Made by a program: the position numbers and the translations under genes. A stretch of DNA of 64,000 bases. It comes from RYN-230 sp963814645. Lineage in GTDB: Bacteria > Actinomycetota > Actinomycetes > Streptosporangiales > Streptosporangiaceae. The DNA lies in contig CAWFDX010000002.1 in assembly GCA_963814645.1 (NCBI GenBank), positions 372,001 to 436,000 on the forward strand, written 5' to 3'. Under the pieces are notes generated by a model. The model saw nothing but the letters and a program-made list of their open reading frames with translations. It was not told the DNA's origin and did not search any database. Each line of letters starts with the position of its first letter. Position 1 is the stretch's first letter. Positions 16,433 to 24,019 of the stretch are shown here, one piece after another.

Positions 16433-17141
16433 GGATGGGCCAGTGGCCACGGTGCACAGCGAGCTCATGGACCCGGTGCGGATCTTGCTCGTTGATGATC
16501 ATCTGATGGTCACCGAAGCCCTGGCCTCGCGGCTGTCCGCCGCCATGGACCTGTGGGTGGCCGGCCGGTGCACCACCGCCGATCCGAACCTGCTGGACAT
16601 CGTGCGCGGACTGCGCCCGGATGTCATCACGATCGAGGTGGAGCCGCTCGGCCCGGCCGCGGGCCAGGTCCTGCAGGGGCTGGTCGCGGCCCGCCCGGAG
16701 GCCAAGGTGGTCGTGCTCAGCGCGGACCACAACATCGGGCACGCGGTCGAGGCGGCCCGGGCCGGGGTAGCCGCCTGGGTGGCCAAGGAGCAGGGCGCCG
16801 CCGAGCTGGAGACTGTAGTCCGCGGAGTGTGCCAGGGCTACTCGTGGTTCCCGCCGGACATGCTCGGCGCGATCCTGCGCGAACTGCGCGCCGACGTGAG
16901 CCGGGCCCGCGAGCACGACGACCTGCTGGACGTGCTCAGCCCGCGGGAGCGGGACGTGCTGCTGTCCATGATGGACGGCAAACGAGGCCGGCAGATCGCC
17001 CAGGACCTGCTCATATCCACCGATACGGTGCGCACCCACACGCGGAACATCTTCGCCAAGCTGGACGTGCACAGCCGCCTGGAGGCGGTCCGGGTCGCCC
17101 GGGCGGCCGGCCTGCGGCGGCCTGAGGAGCAGGCCGAATGA
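16419..17141 (+). CDS. LuxR-type regulator with atypical (Glu) receiver domain
   Basis: 240 residues from ATG 16419, chosen for the perfect GGAGG six bases upstream; it overlaps the GT2 gene by 14 bases. The receiver domain (about 20-135) keeps the acidic pair VDDH, Ser101 and Lys123. However, the phosphoacceptor position in PDVITIEVEPLG is Glu73 instead of Asp. A LuxR/NarL helix-turn-helix follows (LSPRERDVL ... TVRTHTRNIFAKL). Glu often mimics phospho-Asp, so it may be constitutively active or signal-independent. Its place inside the exopolysaccharide operon suggests autoregulation of that operon. Confidence 0.87.
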   Translation: MYLGEDGPVATVHSELMDPVRILLVDDHLMVTEALASRLSAAMDLWVAGRCTTADPNLLDIVRGLRPDVITIEVEPLGPAAGQVLQGLVAARPEAKVVVLSADHNIGHAVEAARAGVAAWVAKEQGAAELETVVRGVCQGYSWFPPDMLGAILRELRADVSRAREHDDLLDVLSPRERDVLLSMMDGKRGRQIAQDLLISTDTVRTHTRNIFAKLDVHSRLEAVRVARAAGLRRPEEQAE

Positions 17142-18295
17142 ACAACGGCCGGCCGGTCCGGGTCGCCACGGTGATCACCAGGCTGGACGGCGGCGCGGGC
17201 CGGCACGCGCTGCGCGGCGTGCGGGCCATGGACCCGGCCGGCTATGCCATGACGATCATCACCGGCTGCGGCGAGCTGGTGGCCGAGGCCGAAGCGGCCG
17301 GCCTGGAGGTCATCGTGGAGCCGTCGCTGCGCGCGCCCATCGCGCCCGGCAGCGACCTGCGCGCGCTGGCCCGGCTGACCGCGCTGCTGCGCCGCCGCGA
17401 CTTCGACGTGGTGCACACGCACTGCGCCAAGGCGGGCGCGATCGGCCGGCTGGCCGCGCACCGGGCCCGGGTGCCCCGCCTGGTGCACACCTACCACGGC
17501 TTCCCGTTCCACGAGTTCCAGGGCGCCGTCCGCCGCCGCGCCTACATTGAGACCGAACGCCGGCTGGGCCGGGTAACCGACGTCGCGCTGTGCGTCGGCA
17601 CCGGGGTGGCGGTCGAGGCGGTCCGCCGCCGGCTGATCGCCCCGGAACGGGTGCGCACGATCGGGGTGGTCGCCGACGGCGCCGACCAGGCCACCGCGCG
17701 GCCGCCACCGGCCCCGGCCCGGCGCCGCCAGGCCCGGGCCGAACTGGGCCTGCCCGCGGACGCCACCGTGGTCGGCGCGGTCGGCCGGCTGACCTACCAG
17801 AAGGCACCGGAGGACTTCCTGGCCGCGCTGCGCGCCCTCGGCCGGCCCGGGGTGACCGGGGTCTGGGTCGGCGACGGGGAACTGGCCAGGCCGATGGCGG
17901 CCCGGGCGGCCGCCCGGCCGGGGAACAAGCTGGTGCTGGCCGGGCAGCGCAGCAACGTGCCCGACCTGCTGCCCGCGTTCGACGTGTTCGCGCTGCCCAG
18001 CCGCTACGAGGGGCTGCCCACCGCGGTGGTCGAGGCGATGGTGTGCGGCATCCCGGTGGTAGCGACCGCGGTCAACGCGGTCGGCGATGTGGTCATACCC
18101 GGCGAAACCGGGCTGCTTGTCCCGCCCGGCCGCCCGGAACTGCTGGCCGAGGCGGTCGGGTTCCTGCTCGACTCGCCCGACGCGGCGGCCCGGATGGCGG
18201 CCACCGCGCGGGCCCGGCTCGGCACCCGGTTCGGCGAGCAGGCGCTGCGCGGTGCCCTGGTAGCGGCCTACTCCGGTGGGTATGCCGTTGCCTAG
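17138..18295 (+). CDS. glycosyltransferase family 4
   Basis: 385 residues from ATG 17138 in the ATGA overlap with the regulator. It has a GT-B fold: VATVITRLDGGAGRHAL at the N-terminus, VVHTHCAKAGAIGRLAA, then a nucleotide-sugar half with GAVGRLTYQKAPEDFL and the EGLPTAVVEAMVCGIPVVAT motif near residue 285. It resembles WbnK/EpsD-type transferases in capsule clusters. Last gene of the coupled polysaccharide operon; sugar specificity unknown. Confidence 0.88.
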   Translation: MNNGRPVRVATVITRLDGGAGRHALRGVRAMDPAGYAMTIITGCGELVAEAEAAGLEVIVEPSLRAPIAPGSDLRALARLTALLRRRDFDVVHTHCAKAGAIGRLAAHRARVPRLVHTYHGFPFHEFQGAVRRRAYIETERRLGRVTDVALCVGTGVAVEAVRRRLIAPERVRTIGVVADGADQATARPPPAPARRRQARAELGLPADATVVGAVGRLTYQKAPEDFLAALRALGRPGVTGVWVGDGELARPMAARAAARPGNKLVLAGQRSNVPDLLPAFDVFALPSRYEGLPTAVVEAMVCGIPVVATAVNAVGDVVIPGETGLLVPPGRPELLAEAVGFLLDSPDAAARMAATARARLGTRFGEQALRGALVAAYSGGYAVA

Positions 18296-18356
18296 GCTGG
18301 ACATGATTAACTGGTGGTAATGCGGCACGCCGTAACGAATTCGCATCGGACGGTGA

Positions 18357-18413
18357 CAAATCGGGGGTGGGAGGTCGCGGGGTGACGGGCCCGTGACCTG
18401 CCAAATCGGGGGT
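18357..18413. promoter_or_regulatory. 12-bp direct repeats and palindrome before the kinase gene
   Basis: The 12-mer caaatcgggggt occurs at 18357-18368 and again at 18402-18413, 45 bases apart. Between them lies the perfect palindrome acgggcccgt (18385-18394), within a wider near-palindrome ggtgacgggcccgtgacc. The second repeat contains the GGGGG ribosome site of the kinase gene at 18421. Direct repeats plus a central palindrome suggest a regulator site in the promoter of the two-component operon. Confidence 0.5.
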
Positions 18414-18420
18414 AAGCACT

Positions 18421-19128
18421 GTGGAACCGTCGTTGGACCGGCGACGGGGCCGTGGGCGCAGGCGGTCTGACGGTCAGGACGCGCTTGCCGTGCGGGGCCT
18501 GTTGCATGACCTTGGACATCAGATGACCACACTGTCCTACCTGGTCGAAGCGGTACGCGGGGATGTAGACCTGCCGGAGGACGCGGGTTTCCGGCTGGAA
18601 CTGCTCTCCCTGGAGATGACCCGGCTGCTGGACGTCATCGCACACGAGATTCCCGGCCGGGAGGACGCGGCCGCGGTCGGCGAGATCAGTCTGCGCGCGC
18701 TGGCCGGCCAGGTGACCCAGCTGGCCCGGGTCGCGCACGAGGCCGCCGTAACGCTGCGGCCCGGCCCGGAAGTCAAGGTCAGGGCCAGCCCAGTGCTGCT
18801 GTGGCGGGTCCTGACCAACGTGGTGGACAACGCGGCCCGCGCCGCCGGGCAGGCCGGCCGGGTGGAACTCACGGTAGGTATGCTGGCGGGACCGCCACCA
18901 CAGGCCTTCCTCCAGGTGCAGGACAACGGTCCCGGCTTCGGTCATGGGCCTCCTGGAGCCGCCTCGCTCGGCCTGGGCGTGGTGACTAGGCTGCTCGAAT
19001 CCTGTAGCGGCAGCATGGAGGTCGAGGCGCCGGCAGGCGGGGGCGTGCTGGTGCGGATCGTGATACCGGCTGAGCCGATCCTGCCCGCCGCCCCGGACCG
19101 GCCGCCGGGTAATCAGGTGAGCACATGA
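18421..19128 (+). CDS. soluble sensor histidine kinase
   Basis: 235 residues from GTG 18421 with GGGGG about seven bases upstream. There is no membrane helix or recognisable sensor domain. The phosphoacceptor region is LLHDLGHQMTTLSYLVEAV (His near residue 29-33), followed by a HATPase_c domain with N box NVVDNAARAAGQ and G1 box VQDNGPGFG. It overlaps the response regulator by ATGA and should phosphorylate it. The upstream exopolysaccharide operon on the same strand is a likely target. The lack of an input domain means the signal must come from a partner or from the Arg-rich N-terminus. Confidence 0.83.
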   Translation: MEPSLDRRRGRGRRRSDGQDALAVRGLLHDLGHQMTTLSYLVEAVRGDVDLPEDAGFRLELLSLEMTRLLDVIAHEIPGREDAAAVGEISLRALAGQVTQLARVAHEAAVTLRPGPEVKVRASPVLLWRVLTNVVDNAARAAGQAGRVELTVGMLAGPPPQAFLQVQDNGPGFGHGPPGAASLGLGVVTRLLESCSGSMEVEAPAGGGVLVRIVIPAEPILPAAPDRPPGNQVST

Positions 19129-19805
19129 CCGGACTAGTCATCGGGGATGACCACAGCGTATTCCTGGACGCCATGTCGGCCGTACTGATCCAGCGCGGCT
19201 ACCAGGTCACGGTGGCGCGCAGCGTGCGGGACACGATCGAGTCGGTGCGCCGCAAGCAGCCCGACGTGTGCCTGATCGACCGGCACTTCGCCGGGGACAG
19301 CGGGATCACCGCGATCGGCCCGATGCTCGCGGCCAGCGGCCGGACCAAGATCCTGGTGCTCAGCGCCGACCCGGACACCGAGGGCATCCGGCAGGCGCTG
19401 CAGGCCGGGGCGTCCGGCTACCTGCACAAGACCCGGGGCGTGGCCGCACTGACCCGGGCCATCGACCGGGTGCAGCGCGGCGAGGTCGTGGTGGACGTGC
19501 CGAAACCGCAGCCAGCCCGGGAGCGGGCCCGGTCCGACGATGCGCGCCGGCTGGCCGCCTTCCTCACCGCCCGGGAGCGGGAATGCCTCAACCTGCTGGT
19601 CGAGGGGCTGGACACGTCCGGCATCGCGACCAAACTGGGCGTGTCCGCGGCCACCGTACGCACCCACGTCCAGTCGGTGCTGACCAAACTGGGCGTGCAC
19701 TCCCGGCTGGAGGCCGCCTCCTACGCGGTCCGCTTTGGGCTGCTCGATGACGTGCCCGGGCTGATCTCCCAGGAGGACGCCGGGTTACCCCCGGGACTGG
19801 GATAA
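19125..19805 (+). CDS. LuxR/NarL-type response regulator
   Basis: 226 residues from ATG 19125 in the ATGA overlap with the kinase gene. The receiver is canonical: GDDH acidic pair, phosphoacceptor Asp in VCLIDRHFAG near residue 51, VLSAD, and Lys in GYLHKTRG. The C-terminal LuxR helix-turn-helix is LTARERECLNLLVEG ... TVRTHVQSVLTKLGVHSRLEA. It is the cognate partner of the soluble kinase. It is similar in layout to the Glu-receiver regulator 2.7 kb upstream but keeps the phosphorylatable Asp. Confidence 0.88.
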   Translation: MTGLVIGDDHSVFLDAMSAVLIQRGYQVTVARSVRDTIESVRRKQPDVCLIDRHFAGDSGITAIGPMLAASGRTKILVLSADPDTEGIRQALQAGASGYLHKTRGVAALTRAIDRVQRGEVVVDVPKPQPARERARSDDARRLAAFLTARERECLNLLVEGLDTSGIATKLGVSAATVRTHVQSVLTKLGVHSRLEAASYAVRFGLLDDVPGLISQEDAGLPPGLG

Positions 19806-19834
19806 CCAGCCAGAAGACGGCCGGGCTGGCTGGT
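19805..19834 (+). terminator. stem-loop after the two-component operon
   Basis: Perfect nine-base arms ACCAGCCAG (19805-19813) and CTGGCTGGT (19826-19834) with a 12-base loop begin at the last base of the response regulator stop codon. No U-run follows, as is common in high-GC actinomycetes. The remaining spacer to 20081 holds no gene that I can support. Confidence 0.55.
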
Positions 19835-20081
19835 GCAGCCTGAGCGGGGACGGTGCGCCAGGCCGGCTGTCCCACCGGTGCTGGCCCACCACGTGCCAGC
19901 GTCACCCGCGCTACCGGTACCCGTGCGGACGGCCCGGCACCCCCCTTTGCCTGGCCATCCCCGGGACCTCCGGTCCTGGCGCCCGCCCCCCTCGGGGACT
20001 TCGCCCGCTCCCGGCCGTCTTCTGAGTCATCAGGCTAGGCCGGAGCGGGCCGCTGTCACTCGGCCACCGGGGTGAGCCGGG

Positions 20082-21260
20082 CTACCTCATCGGCATGGTT
20101 TCCGGCCGCCCGGCGGGCCGCAGCAGGGTGCCGCGCCATCCGCCGCGCACCGTGCGCACGCTCACCAGCAGCCAGGCGGCGACCAGGCCCAGGTACAGCG
20201 CCACCGCGGCCCAGCGGAACGCGTCCGCCCCGGTGTGCCCGGCCAGCGCGATGGTGCCGGTCACGCACGTGCCCGCCGGGAACGTGAATGACCACCAGGT
20301 CAGGCTGAACGGAAGCCGCTGCCGGGCGGCCCGGATAGTCAGCGCGGTGGCCAGCGCCGCCCACAGCGCGGCGAAGCCCCACACCGGGACGCCGTAGACC
20401 ACGCCGAACACCGCGAACGCGGCGGCGTACGGGTGCGGCAGGGCCAGTCCGGCGACGCCGCCGAGCAGGTTGGCTGCGGTGATCGACTGGCCGAGCGGGC
20501 CGAGCACGATCCACAGCGTGGGCACCAGGGCGGCCGGGCCGACCGAGTGCTGGACCAGCCGCTGCCAGATCTGCGGGATCAGCACCAGGCTGGCGATCAG
20601 GCTCAGCCCGAACATCGCGTAACAGGCCAGCAGCATGGTCAGCCGGGCCTGCCCGGCGGGCAGGTGCGGCACCAGCAGCGCGCCGGTGGCCGCACTGACC
20701 ATGGGCGGCACCACCGGCATCAGCCAGCCGCCGAACGCCGCGTCCGGGGCGGCGGGCCGCCTGGTGATCATCAGGTACGGCACGGCCACGCTGCTGGCCA
20801 GGCCGGTCAGCGTGCCCAGTGGCCAGAGCACCGCGTCGATGGCCAGCGCGGTGTGCGCGCCGATGAGGGCCGGGCCAAGCAGCAGCGCGCCCGCCCCGAC
20901 GGTGAGCATGGCCATCGGCGGCGCGCCGTAGAACTGCACCATGACCGGGTCGCGGGCATGGCCCAGGGCGGCCTGCCGGTGCCGGGTCCAGTGGATCACC
21001 TCGGCCACCGCCAGCACGGCCAGCCAGAGCGCGGCCAGCAGCCAGACCGCGGTGCCGAACACGCGCAGCCCGGGCCAGTGCACTGGGAGCGTCGCGGCGG
21101 CGGTGGCCACGATGCCGGTGCCCATCACCGAGGCGAACCAGTTCGGTCCCAGGCTGGCGAACGCGTCGGCCGGGCGGTCCAGGTCGCGCAGTGGGCCGCG
21201 CCGGGCCGTGGTCAGGGTGGCCAACGGCGCCGCGGGCCGGGCGGGGATGTCGATGCTCAC
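20082..21260 (-). CDS. TDT/SLAC1-family transporter (TehA/Mae1-like)
   Basis: 392 residues from GTG 21260 (GTG 21263 is possible; GGAGG at 21269-21273 serves either). It is a polytopic protein with about ten helices. FASLGPNWFASVMGTGIVATAA near the N-terminus is the signature opening of the tellurite-resistance/dicarboxylate transporter family, which includes C4-dicarboxylate, sulfite and tellurite exporters and plant SLAC1 anion channels. GAPPMAMLTVGAGALLLG and WWSFTFPAGT are further conserved segments. It is divergent from a LysR regulator that probably controls it. The substrate (sulfite, dicarboxylate or other anion) is not readable. Confidence 0.86.
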   Translation of the reverse strand: MSIDIPARPAAPLATLTTARRGPLRDLDRPADAFASLGPNWFASVMGTGIVATAAATLPVHWPGLRVFGTAVWLLAALWLAVLAVAEVIHWTRHRQAALGHARDPVMVQFYGAPPMAMLTVGAGALLLGPALIGAHTALAIDAVLWPLGTLTGLASSVAVPYLMITRRPAAPDAAFGGWLMPVVPPMVSAATGALLVPHLPAGQARLTMLLACYAMFGLSLIASLVLIPQIWQRLVQHSVGPAALVPTLWIVLGPLGQSITAANLLGGVAGLALPHPYAAAFAVFGVVYGVPVWGFAALWAALATALTIRAARQRLPFSLTWWSFTFPAGTCVTGTIALAGHTGADAFRWAAVALYLGLVAAWLLVSVRTVRGGWRGTLLRPAGRPETMPMR

Positions 21261-21317
21261 CACTCCAGCCTCCGGCCGGGCGGCCGCCCCGGGTAGCCGG
21301 CTTGTCCCTGCCAACCC

Positions 21318-21329
21318 ACAACTAGTTGT
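21318..21329. promoter_or_regulatory. 12-bp palindrome in the LysR/transporter divergent promoter
   Basis: ACAACTAGTTGT (21318-21329) is a perfect palindrome in the 84-base gap between the divergent transporter and LysR genes. It is also A/T-rich relative to its surroundings. LysR regulators typically bind dyad sites between divergent genes (T-N11-A class), so this is a likely operator. Confidence 0.6.
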
Positions 21330-21344
21330 TGTGGCCGGTCTATC

Positions 21345-22307
21345 GTGGGCAGGGTGCCGCTGAGCCCGCATGTACCGGATCTGACCACCCTGGAGCTGTT
21401 CGCCGCGGTGGCCCGGTACGGCAGCATCGGGGCCGCGGCCCGGCACGCCGGGATCAGCCAGCAGGCCGCGTCGGCCCGGCTCCGGGCGATGGAGGCGCAG
21501 GTCGGCGCCGTGCTGCTGGACCGTGACCCGCGGGGGTCCCGGCTCACCCCGGCCGGACGGCTGGTGGTGGACTGGGCCGCCCCGCTGCTCACGCTGGCCG
21601 GCGAGCTGGACACCGGCATCGCCAGCCTGCGCCGGGCCCGGGACGCCCAGCTCCGGGTGGCGTCCAGCCTGACCGTGGCCGAGCACCTGCTGCCCAGCTG
21701 GCTGGTGGCGCTGCGCGGCCAGTACGAGCAGGCCGGCCGGGCCCCGGCCGAGGTGACCCTGGTCGCGGCGAACAGCGAGGCGGTGGCCGCCCTGGTCAGC
21801 GAGCGGGACGCGGACCTCGGTTTCGTCGAGGGGCCGGCCCCGCCGCGTGGGCTGCGATCCCGGGTGGTCGCCACCGACCGGCTGGCCGTGGTGGTCCGCC
21901 CGGACCACCCGTGGGCGCGCCGGAGGTCGCCGGTCCGCCCGGCCGAGCTGGCCGCCACCCCGCTGGTGGAACGGGAGGAAGGCTCCGGCACCCGGCAGGC
22001 GCTGCACGCGGCGCTGACCGGCCGTCTCGGTCCGGGCAGCGAGCTGGCCGCACCCGCGCTGCGGCTGACCACCACCACCGCGATCCGGCAGGCAGTACGG
22101 GCCGGGGCCGGGCCCGCGGTGCTCAGCCTGCTCGCGGTGCGGGAGGCGGTCGCGGCCGGCCTGCTGGCCGTGGTCGGCACGGGGGATCTGGACCTGACCC
22201 GCCGGCTGCGCGCGGTGTGGGCCGGGCCCGCGCAGCCGCCGGCCGGCCCGGCCCGGGACCTGGTCGAGGTGGCCGCCCGGCTGGGCACGCCGCCCGACCC
22301 CAGCTGA
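21345..22307 (+). CDS. LysR-family transcriptional regulator
   Basis: 320 residues from GTG 21345 (GTG 21354 is an alternative). The N-terminal winged helix-turn-helix reads LELFAAVARYGSIGAAARHAGISQQAASARLRAME, and the C-terminal part is a periplasmic-binding-like LysR substrate domain from about residue 95. It is divergent from the TDT-family transporter, separated by a palindrome, so it most likely regulates that transporter in response to its substrate. Confidence 0.88.
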   Translation: MGRVPLSPHVPDLTTLELFAAVARYGSIGAAARHAGISQQAASARLRAMEAQVGAVLLDRDPRGSRLTPAGRLVVDWAAPLLTLAGELDTGIASLRRARDAQLRVASSLTVAEHLLPSWLVALRGQYEQAGRAPAEVTLVAANSEAVAALVSERDADLGFVEGPAPPRGLRSRVVATDRLAVVVRPDHPWARRRSPVRPAELAATPLVEREEGSGTRQALHAALTGRLGPGSELAAPALRLTTTTAIRQAVRAGAGPAVLSLLAVREAVAAGLLAVVGTGDLDLTRRLRAVWAGPAQPPAGPARDLVEVAARLGTPPDPS

Positions 22308-22377
22308 CCAGCCGCGGGTGCCTCGTCACCGGCCTGCGGGCCGTGATTCACTGCTTGGTAGTAGGGGGTGCGTGACG

Positions 22378-23238
22378 ATGAGCCAGCACAATGGCGCGGC
22401 CAAGGTCAAGGCGAGCAAGGACGGCAAGGCCAAGAGCAAGGTCAGGCGGGTGCCGAAGAAGCCCTACGAGGACGAGCTGTACCGGCTGCAGGCGGAACTG
22501 GTCAAGGTCCAGGAGTGGGTGCGCGCCGAGGGCGCCCGGATCGTGATCATTTTCGAGGGCCGCGATGCGGCCGGCAAGGGCAGCACGATCAAGCGGGTCA
22601 CCCAGTACCTGAACCCGCGGGTCGCCAGCATCGCCGCGCTGCCCGCGCCGACCGAGCGGGAACAGACCCAGTGGTACTTCCAGCGCTACGTGGACCACCT
22701 GCCGTCCGGCGGCCACATCGTGCTGTTCGACCGGAGCTGGTACAACCGGGCCGGGGTCGAGCACGTGATGGGGTTCTGCACGAAGGAGGAGTACGCCCGG
22801 TTCCTGCACCAGTGCCCGATCTTCGAGCGGCTGCTGGTGGAGGACGGCATCCTGCTCCGCAAGTACTGGTTCTCGGTCAGCGACGAGGAGCAGCAGTTGC
22901 GGTTCCGGTCCCGGCTGGAAGACCCGATGCGGCGGTGGAAGCTGTCCCCGATGGACCTGGAGTCGGTGACCCGCTGGGAGGACTACAGCCGGGCCAAGGA
23001 CGAGATGCTGCTGCACACGGACGTGCCGGAGGCACCGTGGTATGTGGTGGAAAGCGACGACAAGCGGCGGGCCCGGATCAACATGATCGCTCACCTGCTG
23101 TCCACCATCCCGTATCGCGACGTGCGGCGGCAGCGGCTGGAACTGCCGCCGCGGCCGCCGGCCAAGGGTTACATCCGGGTGCCCAGGGACATACAGACCT
23201 ACGTCCCGGACCACGCGGCGGCGCTGCGCGGATCGTAA
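22378..23238 (+). CDS. ppk2: polyphosphate kinase 2
   Basis: 286 residues from ATG 22378, with GTAGGGGG upstream; earlier in-frame starts overlap the LysR stop and lack homology. Class I PPK2 transfers phosphate between polyphosphate and nucleoside diphosphates, favouring GTP/ATP formation. Walker A GRDAAGKGS is at residues 61-69, the lid/Walker B segment DRSWYNRAGVEHVMGF is near 130, and KYWFSVSDEEQ and SPMDLES follow. The first ~30 residues are Lys-rich and probably flexible. It lies 91 bp upstream of a PsiE-like gene, suggesting a shared phosphate theme. Confidence 0.92.
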   Translation: MSQHNGAAKVKASKDGKAKSKVRRVPKKPYEDELYRLQAELVKVQEWVRAEGARIVIIFEGRDAAGKGSTIKRVTQYLNPRVASIAALPAPTEREQTQWYFQRYVDHLPSGGHIVLFDRSWYNRAGVEHVMGFCTKEEYARFLHQCPIFERLLVEDGILLRKYWFSVSDEEQQLRFRSRLEDPMRRWKLSPMDLESVTRWEDYSRAKDEMLLHTDVPEAPWYVVESDDKRRARINMIAHLLSTIPYRDVRRQRLELPPRPPAKGYIRVPRDIQTYVPDHAAALRGS

Positions 23239-23329
23239 GCTCCCGGCAAGCTCACCCAGCCAGGGGATGACTGGCCGGGGCGCGGCGGGCTAGCATCACT
23301 GTCTCTGGTTCCCCGGCTGGAGGGACCTC

Positions 23330-23872
23330 ATGGCAGAAACCACCGACGAGCCGAGCCGGCCCGAGCCGCGCCCGGTTGTCGCGGGCTCTATCTGGGCGCT
23401 GGAGCACGCTCAGGACATCGTCACGGTGACCGTGGGCGTCGTGCTGATCGTGCTGGCCGCCACGCTGGCCGTGTCCGGCGTGGTCGGTTTCATCACCGAC
23501 GTGCAGCACGAGTCGGTGGCCAACGCGTCCATCGTCTTGCTGGACCGGGTGCTGCTGGTGCTGATCCTGGTCGAGATCGTGCACACCGTGGTGCTGTCGC
23601 TGCGCGCGCACCGGCTGGCCGCGCAGCCGTTCATCGTGGTCGGGCTGGTCGCAGTGATCCGGCGGATCCTGTTCCTGCTCAGCAACGAGCACACCATCCC
23701 CACCGCGGAACTCGCCCTGCTGCTCGCCATGGTGGTCGCATTCGTGATTGCTTACCTGCTAGTCAGCCACTTCGAGCACCCCGAGGCCGAGACGCTACCG
23801 GCGGCGGCCCCGGATCGGGAGGATCCAGGGCAGGCCGGGAACACCAGCCCCACTGATAGGGTTGAGGCATAA
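23330..23872 (+). CDS. PsiE-like (phosphate-starvation-inducible) membrane protein
   Basis: 180 residues from ATG 23330 (GGAGGGA upstream). Four membrane helices lie between residues ~30 and 148 (VTVGVVLIVLAATLAV; VLLDRVLLVLILVEIVHTV; FIVVGLVAVIRRILFLL; LLLAMVVAFVIAYLLV). The VEIVHTV and IRRILF segments match the PsiE/DUF family. The molecular function is unknown; the family is induced by phosphate starvation in E. coli. It sits next to PPK2, so a role in phosphate stress is plausible. Confidence 0.72.
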   Translation: MAETTDEPSRPEPRPVVAGSIWALEHAQDIVTVTVGVVLIVLAATLAVSGVVGFITDVQHESVANASIVLLDRVLLVLILVEIVHTVVLSLRAHRLAAQPFIVVGLVAVIRRILFLLSNEHTIPTAELALLLAMVVAFVIAYLLVSHFEHPEAETLPAAAPDREDPGQAGNTSPTDRVEA

Positions 23873-24019
23873 GGCGGCCGATTGAGCCGTCACTCCCGCG
23901 GGCGAGCTGCCCGCGCGGTCGCGTGTGTGAGCAGTCTTTCTTCCAGGTGGGCACGGACTTTGCCGCTGCCCCGGATGCGTTCTCGGCGGCGCGGCCCACG
24001 AAGCTTGGATGGAGATTCC

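Noticed and set aside
20433..21296. Long plus-strand open frame across the TDT transporter
   Set aside because: Composition (Gln/Arg/Gly-rich) and lack of motifs show it is a frame shadow of the minus-strand transporter in high-GC DNA.
24009..24011. ATG as start of the DEAD-box helicase
   Set aside because: It is out of frame with the helicase; TTG 24020 is in frame with GGAG upstream.
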